Assembly (NCBI GenBank): GCA_002431395.1
Contig: DJEU01000022.1
Location: 6,076 to 22,982, forward strand
Length of the DNA stretch: 16,907 nucleotides
Direction: 5' to 3'
Source: Lachnoclostridium sp. UBA5890
Lineage (GTDB): Bacteria > Bacillota > Clostridia > Lachnospirales > Lachnospiraceae
Positions 6,151 through 13,865 of the stretch are shown in pieces. The notes below the pieces were generated by a model. That model saw only the letters and a program-made list of their open reading frames with translations, did no database searches and was not told where the DNA came from. The stretch's first letter is position 1, and each line of letters opens with the position of its first letter. The position numbers and the translations under genes were made by a program.

Positions 6151-7473
6151 CTACTTCTTTCGGAGTATTTTCCGACAGCAAAGCAATGTGTACACCGAGG
6201 GAACCAGCAAAAATAAATTGACAAAATCCGTGATCTCCCACACAAATCCGAGCGGCATCACCGCACCGGCAAAGATCATGACGACGTAAATGTATTGATA
6301 GGTGCGGGTCAGCTGTTTCCCGCCCAGAAATTCAGCCGCCACTTTACCAAAAAGGGACCACCCGATCAGGGTAGCGACCGCAAAAGCAACGGTTGCCACG
6401 CCGATAATCTCCGTGCCGCCTAACGGAAGTTCGGCAAACGCTTCTTTTACCAAAAGTCCGTTCGCCGGCCCGCTTTTCGCGATGCCTTGTTTTGCCTGAT
6501 AAATGACAACGACAACTCCTGTCACCGCACACAAAACGACCGTGTCCCAAAAAGTCGCCGTCATGGAAATCAGTCCCTGCTCCTCCGGCGAAATCTTTTC
6601 TTCTCCGCAAGCCGCCGCGATCCCGGAAGTTCCCAGTCCTGCTTCATTGGTAAAAAGTCCTCTTGCCACTCCGTACCGCACCGCAGTTCCCACCGTGTAG
6701 CCGAGTCCACCAGCCGCGGCACACCGCGGCGAAAAGGCAGAAGTTACGATCTGCCGGATTGCCGCCGGGAAATAACCGATATGCAGCACAAGATAAAACA
6801 GACATCCTGCCACAAAAAGAAGTGCCATCGCCGGCACGATCATCATACTCGCTTTTTCGATCCATTTTACTCCCTGCAGGATGACCAGTCCCACCGTCAA
6901 TGCTACGATAATTCCCACAAGCCATTTTGGCAGCTCCCAGATATCCCGGCATGTCTCTGAAATCGCATTGGACTGTGTGGTACATCCGGCAAAATAGGCT
7001 GAAAAGCAGATAAAAAAGCTGTAAAAAGCTGCCAATTTTTTCTTTCCGAGTGCATTTTTCAACACATACATCATTCCGCCGACCGGTTCACTGCCCTGTG
7101 TTTCCCGATACGTGCAGCACAATGTCGTCTCCGCATACGTGGTCGCCATCCCGAGCACGCCGGTGAGCCAGCACCAAAACACAGCTCCGGGGCCTCCGAG
7201 GCTGACTGCGGTCGAAACTCCGATAATATTGCCGGTTCCAAGCGTCGCCGCCAATGTCGTAGTGAGAGTTCCAAATGAACTCATTCCCTTCTTTTCCGTC
7301 CCATTTCCACGAAGTGACAAGCGGATCCCGGTTCCCAGTTTTCTCTGTACCACTCCCGTGTAGATCGTAAAATAGACATGAATGCCAAATAAAAGAAGTA
7401 AAATCGGACCGCTGAACAGCCATCCATTGACCGCCTGAATCACCTGCATCGCCACGTACCCATCGTTTGTCAT
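6151..7473 (-). CDS. Alanine/glycine:cation symporter (AGCS) family protein
   Basis: A 440-residue polytopic membrane protein of the AGCS (AlsT/DagA) family, which imports alanine or glycine with Na+ or H+. Family marks are YTGVVQRKLG near residue 40, the FGTLTTTLAATLGTGNIIGV segment (about 67-86), GGPGAVFWCWLTGVLGM (about 93-109), YAETTL, and the highly conserved RGLFTNEAGLGTSGIAAA (about 271-288). Around ten hydrophobic helices are evident. It is at the short end for the family because of a short N-terminus. The ATG at 7473 lacks a clear ribosome binding site; the ATG at 7449 (MQVIQAVNGWL) is an alternative and also has only a weak one, so the start is uncertain. It lies upstream of, and in the same direction as, the ddl-dapF operon, and alanine uptake would feed Ddl through a racemase. 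That link is inference. Confidence 0.92.
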   Translation of the reverse strand: MTNDGYVAMQVIQAVNGWLFSGPILLLLFGIHVYFTIYTGVVQRKLGTGIRLSLRGNGTEKKGMSSFGTLTTTLAATLGTGNIIGVSTAVSLGGPGAVFWCWLTGVLGMATTYAETTLCCTYRETQGSEPVGGMMYVLKNALGKKKLAAFYSFFICFSAYFAGCTTQSNAISETCRDIWELPKWLVGIIVALTVGLVILQGVKWIEKASMMIVPAMALLFVAGCLFYLVLHIGYFPAAIRQIVTSAFSPRCAAAGGLGYTVGTAVRYGVARGLFTNEAGLGTSGIAAACGEEKISPEEQGLISMTATFWDTVVLCAVTGVVVVIYQAKQGIAKSGPANGLLVKEAFAELPLGGTEIIGVATVAFAVATLIGWSLFGKVAAEFLGGKQLTRTYQYIYVVMIFAGAVMPLGFVWEITDFVNLFLLVPSVYTLLCCRKILRKK

Positions 7474-7519
7474 TTGTAAAAAATATGCGGGACGCGAGAA
7501 AAAAAGAACGCCGGAATTC

Positions 7520-7548
7520 TTGATTTTCTTTCAAAAATTGTGTATACT
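7520..7548 (+). promoter_or_regulatory. Sigma-A promoter of the glucosaminidase-like gene
   Basis: TTGATT (7520-7525), a 17-nt spacer and TATACT (7543-7548) lie 32 nt upstream of the start codon. An AAAGG ribosome binding site is at 7567-7571. Confidence 0.65.
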
Positions 7549-7580
7549 TCAAATCATAAATTTATGAAAGGATCTTTCCG

Positions 7581-8957
7581 ATGAAACATTTAAAATACAC
7601 TTTGGCGCTGCTTCTCTGCAGCAGCATACTGGCACAAACCCTTGCACCACAGGCACAGGCAATCTCGATTTCCGAGGCATTTGCCACCCCGGCGCCTTCC
7701 TCTTCGTCTTCGAGTTCCTCTACGATCAATGAGGCGACCGGAAAGGGAAAAGGCGTGTCTTACACGATAGATGGGCAGACCTACCGCTATACCGGGGAAA
7801 GCATCAACGTCGTGTACGAATCAAAAGCATTGAATTTGACACAGACACCGGCTGTCACGATCAACGGAACGGTTATGGTACCTTTGAAAGAGGCCTTTGC
7901 TAAGCAGGGAATCAAAGCAAGCTATCATTACTATAAGAAAATCAAAAAGATTAAAGTGACAAAAAACAATAAAATCGTTATCATGCATCTTGGCGATACG
8001 ACGATGACGGTCAACCAGAAAAACAGCACCCTCCCACAGGCACCGGTTTCTGTCACTTATGGGAAATCCAAGATTAAGACGATTTTGGTTCCATTCCGTG
8101 AGATTGTCAAAGCGCTGGGAATCAATTATCTGTGGGACAAAGATCTGGGTGTCGCGCAGTTATCCAAACCGGTTTTGAATTTTGTCGGGAAACATTATTT
8201 CACACCGTACAACTGGAGCCTGAACACCTATGCAAGTATCCAGAAAAGCCGTGTTGGACGTGCCTCACTTGCCGAATTTAAGCGGCTTGTAAATTACAAA
8301 AAAGATACGACGTACGGATTCCAATATCTGCGTCTCGACCAGTACCGCGAAGTGGATGAGAAAAAATTCATCTCCACATTTAACTATTTTATCAAGGATT
8401 CGTGTGAAAATAATGGGTATTCTCCAACACGCAGTGTCTTGTACGGAAAAGGCGATGTGATGCTTGCCGCTGCGAAAAAAGAGGGAATAGATCCGATGTA
8501 TTTTGCCGCACAGACCTTTATCGAGTCCGCTTACGGACGCAGTTCACTCGCCCGCGGAAACCGCATCACAAAAGTAGCTCTTCCGTCGTATGCAAGACGC
8601 GGCGGCAAATTTATTACAAAAAACATTAAAAAGAGTGTCAAAGTTTACAACCTTTATGGAATAAAAGCATACGACAGCGACCCACGTGTGGGTGCGACAT
8701 CGTATGCCTATTATCAAGGCTGGACTTCCGTAGACAAAGCCATCTACGGAGCTGCCAAATTTATCCGTGAAAATTATTTTGAAGCCACACCAAAGCAGAA
8801 TACTATTTTTAAATTCCGCTACAATCCAAGCAATCTGAGCCACCAATACGCGACAGATCCTTGGTACGCAGAAAAGATTGCACAGCGAATCATGCTTTTC
8901 AGTAACTGCTATTCGAAAAAGGCTTCGTATACTTATGATTATCCGAAATTCCGTTAG
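7581..8957 (+). CDS. Secreted wall hydrolase: stalk (copper-amine-oxidase-N-like) domain plus glucosaminidase domain
   Basis: A 458-residue exported protein. Residues 1-27 form a classic signal peptide ending in AQA. A Ser-rich linker (about 39-48) follows, then a beta-rich 'stalk' or copper-amine-oxidase N-terminal-like region (about 60-195) with its two characteristic GTVMVPLKEAF and ILVPFREIVKALG segments. The C-terminal half (about 285-445) is a glucosaminidase domain of the LytD/GH73 type: LAAAKKEGIDPMYFAAQTFIESAYGRS with the likely catalytic Glu at 315, and VYNLYGIKAYDSDP, then a Tyr-rich stretch and KFIRENY. Such enzymes cut the GlcNAc side of peptidoglycan glycan strands during growth or separation. 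It stands alone, divergent from the alanine symporter and convergent with uvrC (10 nt between stops). The domain calls are good; the exact cleavage specificity is not shown by sequence. Confidence 0.88.
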   Translation: MKHLKYTLALLLCSSILAQTLAPQAQAISISEAFATPAPSSSSSSSSTINEATGKGKGVSYTIDGQTYRYTGESINVVYESKALNLTQTPAVTINGTVMVPLKEAFAKQGIKASYHYYKKIKKIKVTKNNKIVIMHLGDTTMTVNQKNSTLPQAPVSVTYGKSKIKTILVPFREIVKALGINYLWDKDLGVAQLSKPVLNFVGKHYFTPYNWSLNTYASIQKSRVGRASLAEFKRLVNYKKDTTYGFQYLRLDQYREVDEKKFISTFNYFIKDSCENNGYSPTRSVLYGKGDVMLAAAKKEGIDPMYFAAQTFIESAYGRSSLARGNRITKVALPSYARRGGKFITKNIKKSVKVYNLYGIKAYDSDPRVGATSYAYYQGWTSVDKAIYGAAKFIRENYFEATPKQNTIFKFRYNPSNLSHQYATDPWYAEKIAQRIMLFSNCYSKKASYTYDYPKFR

Positions 8958-8967
8958 ATCAAACGTA

Positions 8968-10839
8968 TCATTTTCCTTCTTTCGCCTGACTGGCAAAGAA
9001 GGAAACGATGGCCTCAGCGGAGGCTTCGTTGATCTCCGGCAATTCTTTTAATTCTTCAACCGTCGCCTGGCGGATGGCATCGAGCGATTCATAACGGCGC
9101 ATCAGTGCCTTTCGTCTGGTCGGACCGACCGTCGGAATGTCATCTAAGATAGAATGCACCTGCGTTTTTCCGCGGATCTGTCGATGGTATTCGATGGCAA
9201 AGCGGTGCGTCTCATCCTGTATTCTGGTAATTAAGCGAAATCCCTGTCCATGTGTGTCGATAGGGATTTCCTCATTTTGGAAATACAGTCCTCTTGTCCG
9301 GTGGTGGTCATCCTTTACCATCCCGCACACCGGAATCGATATTTTCAATTTCTCCAAAACCTTTTCACAAATATTTACCTGGCCCTTACCACCATCCATA
9401 AAGATAACATCCGGGAACTGACGGAATGCATCCATCTCATCGAGATCTTCCCGCTGTCCATGGGTAAATCGTCTCGTCAAAAGTTCTTCCATCGAAGCAT
9501 AATCATCCGGTCCGGTCACGCTGCGAATGCGGAATTTGCGGTAGTCATTTTTCTTCGCGCGCCCATCCTCAAATACCACCATAGAACCGACAGTTTCGAA
9601 GCCATTGATATTGGAAATATCGTAAGATTCGACGCGGTGCAGCCCGCTCATACCAAGCAGTTCCTGAATCTCTTCCATCGCACCAAGGGTCCTCGCACGC
9701 TCTCTCTTTAACTTTTCCGCATCCTGCAAAAGAACCATTTTCGCATTTCGTTTGGCAAGATCCAAAAGCCGCTCTTTCGAACCACGTTTCGGATGGCGGA
9801 AAAAGACTTTGTGTCCGCGTTTTTTCGACAGCCACTCCAGGATCGCCTCACTGTCTTCCGGCGGTTCTTCCGTCCATAATTCCCGCGGTATGTACGGCGT
9901 TCCGGCATACATCTGCTTGATAAAGGCACCAAGCACATGACTGTCCTCTTCTTCCTGCACTCCCGTGAGATAATAATGTTCCCGGCCGATCAATTTTCCG
10001 CCGCGGATAAAGAACACCTGCACGACCGCCTCGTCCTGAAGCCGTGACATCGCAATGATATCGCGGTCTTCGGCGTCCTCGCTCGTAATCTTCTGCCGCT
10101 CGGTCACCTGTTTCACACTATGGATCAGATCCCGGTAAGCGGCCGCCTCTTCAAAATTCATCTCGGCGGAAGCCGCCATCATTTTCTCTTCCAGATTTTG
10201 TAAAACATCTTTTGTCTGTCCATTCAAAAAAGCCAATGCTTTTTCGAAATTTCTGCGGTATTCTTCTTTATCCACATTTCCCTGACAGGGCGCCGGACAC
10301 TGCCCCATCTGATGATACAGGCAGGGTCTTTCTTTTCCGATATCCCGCGGAAAACGTTTTTGACAATTTCTCAAATGAAACAATTTATTGAGCAGTTCGA
10401 TCGTATCGCGGATCGCCGCTCCACTTGTAAATGGTCCGAAATATTTTGCACCGTCGCGTTTCATCTGCCGCGCGAACACAAACCGCGGATAATCATCCTG
10501 AATCAACGCTTTCAAAAAAGGATAGCTTTTGCCATCCTTTAACATCGTATTGTATTTGGGATTGTACTCTTTGATCAGATTGCACTCCAGCACCAGAGCT
10601 TCCAGTTCGCTGTCCGTCACAATATACTCAAACCATGCGATCTGCTCGATCATCCGCTCGATCTTCGGTGACACGTGGCGGCTTTTTTGAAAATACTGCC
10701 GAACGCGGTTTTTCAGCACAACCGCTTTTCCCACATAGATAATGTGGTCATTCCGGTCGTGCATCAAATATACGCCGGGTTTTTCCGGAAGTTTTTTCAA
10801 TTCTTCCGTCAGATCAAAATCTGCACGTTCCATCCACAT
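8968..10839 (-). CDS. uvrC: Excinuclease ABC subunit C (UvrC)
   Basis: The nuclease of nucleotide excision repair, making the 3' and 5' incisions around UvrB-bound lesions. At 623 residues it is full length. Domains in order: GIY-YIG nuclease (about 20-100; GVYLM and IIYVGKA), a four-cysteine cluster (C159, C173, C181, C185) as in iron-sulfur-bearing UvrC, the UVR motif (about 210-245; EKMMAASAEMNFEEAAAYRD) for UvrB contact, the RNase-H-like endonuclease domain (about 400-550; ESYDISN, FMDGGKGQV, HRTRG), and a C-terminal tandem helix-hairpin-helix (about 563-620). The start is either 10839 (AAAGGAG 4 nt upstream) or 10833 (10 nt); I list the first. It is the last gene of the ftsH-HAD-uvrC operon, 12 nt after the HAD stop. 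Confidence 0.97.
   Translation of the reverse strand: MWMERADFDLTEELKKLPEKPGVYLMHDRNDHIIYVGKAVVLKNRVRQYFQKSRHVSPKIERMIEQIAWFEYIVTDSELEALVLECNLIKEYNPKYNTMLKDGKSYPFLKALIQDDYPRFVFARQMKRDGAKYFGPFTSGAAIRDTIELLNKLFHLRNCQKRFPRDIGKERPCLYHQMGQCPAPCQGNVDKEEYRRNFEKALAFLNGQTKDVLQNLEEKMMAASAEMNFEEAAAYRDLIHSVKQVTERQKITSEDAEDRDIIAMSRLQDEAVVQVFFIRGGKLIGREHYYLTGVQEEEDSHVLGAFIKQMYAGTPYIPRELWTEEPPEDSEAILEWLSKKRGHKVFFRHPKRGSKERLLDLAKRNAKMVLLQDAEKLKRERARTLGAMEEIQELLGMSGLHRVESYDISNINGFETVGSMVVFEDGRAKKNDYRKFRIRSVTGPDDYASMEELLTRRFTHGQREDLDEMDAFRQFPDVIFMDGGKGQVNICEKVLEKLKISIPVCGMVKDDHHRTRGLYFQNEEIPIDTHGQGFRLITRIQDETHRFAIEYHRQIRGKTQVHSILDDIPTVGPTRRKALMRRYESLDAIRQATVEELKELPEINEASAEAIVSFFASQAKEGK
8973..9004. repeat. Strong hairpin at the convergent ends of the hydrolase gene and uvrC
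   Basis: TTCCTTCTTT (8973-8982) and AAAGAAGGAA (8995-9004) are perfectly complementary, extended by GCC/GGC after one bulged C, with a 5-nt TGACT loop. It lies inside the last uvrC codons and 15 nt after the hydrolase stop. There is no U-tract on either strand, so it is not a canonical intrinsic terminator, but no other terminator is visible for either gene here. Confidence 0.55.
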
Positions 10840-10851
10840 TCAGCTCCTTTG

Positions 10852-11661
10852 TCAGTCATTTATAAACCGATGAATCACATCAACCAATCCATCTTCATCG
10901 CAGTGCGGTGCCACATAATTGGCGCGGGCTCTCACTTCCTCCGCAGCATTTGCCATCGCCACGCCAAGTCCGGCATATTCAATCATCGAAATGTCGTTAA
11001 ATCCATCTCCACAGCAGATCATCTGATTTCTCGAATAGCCAAGTTTTTTCAATAATTTAGACAATCCATATGCCTTATCAATGCCAAGTGGCATCATTTC
11101 CACATAAAAATCTTCTGAACGATATACACTCAGCCGACCTTCAAAAGCCTTTGCCGCCTTTGGTTCTACGTCTTTCATCCAGTCCGGATCGCCGGTCAGA
11201 AGACATTTATTGACAGGATATGTCACTTCTTTTCCAAAATCTTCCACTACATGGATATCAATGTCGCAGCCCTTGGCATCAATCTGAATGTATTGATCGG
11301 CATCATTTTCCGCGATGATATCATTCCCATGATAGGTCATAATGCCCGTCTTTTCCTTTTTGGAAAATTCGTAAATCTCCGGCACAATACCATCCGGCAG
11401 ATTGATGTTGTAGATCACTTCGCCGGTTTTTGCATTGCTGATGCAGGCACCGTTGTAGGACACAATATACCCGCCAAATTCGTCAAGGCGGATCTTGCGC
11501 GCCGTCGGCATGATCCCTGCCGTGCAACGCCCGGACGCAATCGCCACACAGATGCCCTTTTCCTGAATCTTTACTATTTCATCAATGGTCTTCTGGGATA
11601 TCGTCTTGTCCGTCCGCATCAGCGTCCCGTCCACATCCAGCACCAATACTTCGTATGCCAT
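10852..11661 (-). CDS. Cof-type HAD-superfamily sugar-phosphate/nucleotide phosphatase
   Basis: A 269-residue HAD hydrolase of the Cof (IIB cap) subfamily, cytosolic phosphatases with broad substrates such as sugar phosphates or FMN. The nucleophile motif LVLDVDGTL has D9 and D11; motif II is VAIASGRC; the conserved Lys lies in GIDKAYGLSKLL; motif IV is CCGDGFNDISMIEYAGLGVAMANA. The start at 11661 is an ATG with GGAG 6 nt upstream. A GTG at 11673 in the same frame would add four residues. The gene begins inside the ftsH reading frame, overlapping it by 80 nt, and uvrC follows 12 nt after its stop, so all three are almost certainly one transcript. The substrate is unknown. Confidence 0.93.
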   Translation of the reverse strand: MAYEVLVLDVDGTLMRTDKTISQKTIDEIVKIQEKGICVAIASGRCTAGIMPTARKIRLDEFGGYIVSYNGACISNAKTGEVIYNINLPDGIVPEIYEFSKKEKTGIMTYHGNDIIAENDADQYIQIDAKGCDIDIHVVEDFGKEVTYPVNKCLLTGDPDWMKDVEPKAAKAFEGRLSVYRSEDFYVEMMPLGIDKAYGLSKLLKKLGYSRNQMICCGDGFNDISMIEYAGLGVAMANAAEEVRARANYVAPHCDEDGLVDVIHRFIND

Positions 11662-13600
11662 CGTCTTCTCCACTTTCTTGATTCTCTTCGTTTCCAGTTT
11701 CTTCCATTTCTGGTTCTTTGTTTTCGTCTTCTTTCAACTTAGTTCCTGTCGCCTCTTCATAAATACGGACAAATTCTTTTCCGGTAATTGTCTCACGCTC
11801 TACCAGATAAGCCGCCAGTTCATGAAGAACGTCTTTATTTTCTTCGATCAAATGATAGGCTCTTTCATAACATTGTTTCAAAAGTGCCATCACTTCTTCG
11901 TCCACTTCACTCTCCGTCTTTTCGCCGCAATTCATCACGGTACGGCCGTCAAGATAACGGTTCTGAACAGATTCCAATCCGATCAGTCCAAATTTTTCAC
12001 TCATTCCGTACTGGGTTACCATCGCTCTGGCAATATTTGTCGCCTGCTCGATATCATTGGAAGCTCCCGTCGTCACGTCACCGAAAATAATTTCCTCTGC
12101 CGCGCGGCCTCCGTATAATGTAACGATCTTGGAGATCAATTCTTCTTTTGTGCGCAGATATTTTTCTTCTTCCGGCACCTGCATAACATAACCAAGGGCT
12201 CCCATTGTACGAGGCACGATCGTAATTTTCTGTACCGGTTCCGCTTTTTTCAAAAGAGTCGTCACAAGCGCATGACCAACCTCGTGATAAGCAACGATCT
12301 TTTTCTCTTCTTTTCCGAGAATACGGTCTTTTTTCTCTTTCCCGGCAAATACCACTTCGACCGCTTCAAAGAGATCTTTCTGGCTCACTACATTTCTTCC
12401 GTCTTTGACCGCCATAATGGCCGCCTCATTTACCATATTGGCAAGATCAGCACCTACGGCACCGGATGTCGCCAAGGCAATTTCTTCCAGATTTACCGTA
12501 TCATCCATCAACACATCGTGAGAATGTACTTTCAATACATCAATTCTTCCTTTTAGATCCGGTTTTTCCACGATAATGCGTCGGTCAAAACGGCCCGGAC
12601 GAAGCAGTGCCTTATCCAATACTTCCGGTCGGTTTGTCGCACCAAGAATGACGATTCCCTTGGAAGAATCAAATCCGTCCATCTCAGAAAGGAGCTGGTT
12701 CAATGTCTGCTCACGCTCGTCATTGCCGCCGCCATACTGGGAATCACGGCTTTTTCCGATGGCATCGATCTCATCGATAAAGATAATACATGGTGCCATC
12801 TGCTGTGCCTGTTTGAAAAGATCACGGACACGCGAAGCACCGACACCGACAAACATTTCTACGAAATCGGAACCTGACAAGGAAAAGAACGGAACTCCCG
12901 CTTCTCCGGCAAGTGCCTTCGCAAGCAGAGTTTTACCGGTTCCCGGAGGCCCCACGAGCAATGCTCCCTTTGGCAGTTTCGCACCGATCTTGCGATATTT
13001 ATCCGGATTTTTCAAAAAGTCAACCAGTTCATGCAGCGAATCTTTTGCCTCTTCTTCTCCGGCCACATCTTTAAATGTAACACCGGTTTTCTTTTCCACA
13101 TACATTTTTGCGGTAGATTTTCCAACCCCCATGATACCGCCGCCTCCGCCACCGCGGGACATCATCCGCATCAGCAGCCAGAGCACGATCCACATCCCTG
13201 CAAATGGCAGAATGTATGCCAGCAGAAAACTCAGGATTCCGGAACTTGTATCATCAATTTTCGCCGAAAAATCAACATTGTACTTATTTAACATGTCCTG
13301 CACAAGCGCAGTATCCTGTACATAACCGGTATAGTACGTTACCTCAAATACCGATTTCTGGCTCTTTGGCTTAATATAAATGACATTGGAGTCAAAGGTA
13401 ACCTCCGATACTTCGCCCGCTTTCAACATTTGGACAAATTTGGTATAACTAATTTCTTTCCGCGTATTTTTCTCGATCTGTGAGTTCAAAAACAAAATGA
13501 TCGTAAGGGCAAACAGCGCCGCCAATACGCAGATCACAATATTGGTTTTGTTTTTTTTCGGACCACCCGGTCGATTTTTATTATTGTTTTCCATGTGCAT
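11582..13600 (-). CDS. ftsH: ATP-dependent zinc metalloprotease FtsH
   Basis: Membrane-anchored AAA+ protease that degrades misassembled membrane proteins and regulatory proteins. There are two transmembrane helices (about 20-40 and 122-147) around an extracytoplasmic domain, then a Gly-rich hinge. The AAA module has Walker A GPPGTGKT (217-224), Walker B IIFIDEIDA (272-280) and RPGRFDRR in the second region of homology. The zinc site is HEVGH (439-443) with D516 in GASNDIEQAT as third ligand. At 672 residues it is slightly long because an acidic tail (about 622-648) continues for roughly 26 residues over the start of the HAD gene. That final part is probably incidental coding. The start at 13600 has AAAGGA 5 nt upstream; an ATG two codons later is less well spaced. 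First gene of the operon. Confidence 0.96.
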   Translation of the reverse strand: MHMENNNKNRPGGPKKNKTNIVICVLAALFALTIILFLNSQIEKNTRKEISYTKFVQMLKAGEVSEVTFDSNVIYIKPKSQKSVFEVTYYTGYVQDTALVQDMLNKYNVDFSAKIDDTSSGILSFLLAYILPFAGMWIVLWLLMRMMSRGGGGGGIMGVGKSTAKMYVEKKTGVTFKDVAGEEEAKDSLHELVDFLKNPDKYRKIGAKLPKGALLVGPPGTGKTLLAKALAGEAGVPFFSLSGSDFVEMFVGVGASRVRDLFKQAQQMAPCIIFIDEIDAIGKSRDSQYGGGNDEREQTLNQLLSEMDGFDSSKGIVILGATNRPEVLDKALLRPGRFDRRIIVEKPDLKGRIDVLKVHSHDVLMDDTVNLEEIALATSGAVGADLANMVNEAAIMAVKDGRNVVSQKDLFEAVEVVFAGKEKKDRILGKEEKKIVAYHEVGHALVTTLLKKAEPVQKITIVPRTMGALGYVMQVPEEEKYLRTKEELISKIVTLYGGRAAEEIIFGDVTTGASNDIEQATNIARAMVTQYGMSEKFGLIGLESVQNRYLDGRTVMNCGEKTESEVDEEVMALLKQCYERAYHLIEENKDVLHELAAYLVERETITGKEFVRIYEEATGTKLKEDENKEPEMEETGNEENQESGEDDGIRSIGAGCGRDADADGQDDIPEDH

Positions 13601-13647
13601 TGGATTCCTTTCTCTTTTTCTACAACTCTCTTTAGGATCTTTTATTT

Positions 13648-13676
13648 AGTATAATAGATTTTCCTATATAAATCAA
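13648..13676 (-). promoter_or_regulatory. Sigma-A promoter of the ftsH operon
   Basis: On the minus strand TTGATT (13676-13671), a 17-nt spacer and TATACT (13653-13648) lie 48 nt upstream of the ftsH start. It is divergent from the pyrG promoter, with 46 bp between the two -35 boxes. GTGAAA occurs at 13687-13692 and 13698-13703, and TTTCAC at 13732-13737. No known operator such as CtsR or CIRCE was recognised. Confidence 0.7.
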
Positions 13677-13722
13677 TGGCATAGATGTGAAAGATTCGTG
13701 AAAAAAAGTTTACATTTTCCTA

Positions 13723-13751
13723 TTGAATACGTTTCACAAACATAGTATAAT
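13723..13751 (+). promoter_or_regulatory. Strong sigma-A promoter of pyrG
   Basis: TTGAAT (13723-13728), a 17-nt spacer and a perfect TATAAT (13746-13751) are present. Transcription should begin near 13758, giving an approximately 108-nt leader. The predicted start region lacks the GGGC-type initial sequence used for CTP-sensing reiterative transcription at Bacillus pyrG. Confidence 0.75.
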
Positions 13752-13776
13752 ATATAAGTATTTGAATTTTTCGTTA

Positions 13777-13841
13777 TTCTATACCGCTTTTGTGCGGTTG
13801 GAACAAACAGAGGATAGAATGATACTGTCGAACGCAGTATC
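13777..13841 (+). promoter_or_regulatory. Structured 5' leader of pyrG
   Basis: TTCTAT (13777-13782) can pair with ATAGAA (13814-13819), enclosing the hairpin ACCGC/GCGGT (13783-13787 with 13794-13798). A second, perfect 7-bp hairpin follows, GATACTG/CAGTATC (13821-13827 with 13835-13841). No U-tract follows either stem, so an intrinsic attenuator is not visible. The ribosome binding site AGAAGGAGG lies close before the ATG. I do not recognise a known riboswitch class; regulation by this leader is inference. Confidence 0.45.
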
Positions 13842-13865
13842 CGCCATAAGGCAGAAGGAGGAAAC

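Noticed and set aside
12576..13325. 249-codon open frame on the plus strand
   Set aside because: It is antisense to the AAA and membrane region of ftsH. The product is Ser/Pro-rich shadow coding with no family resemblance.
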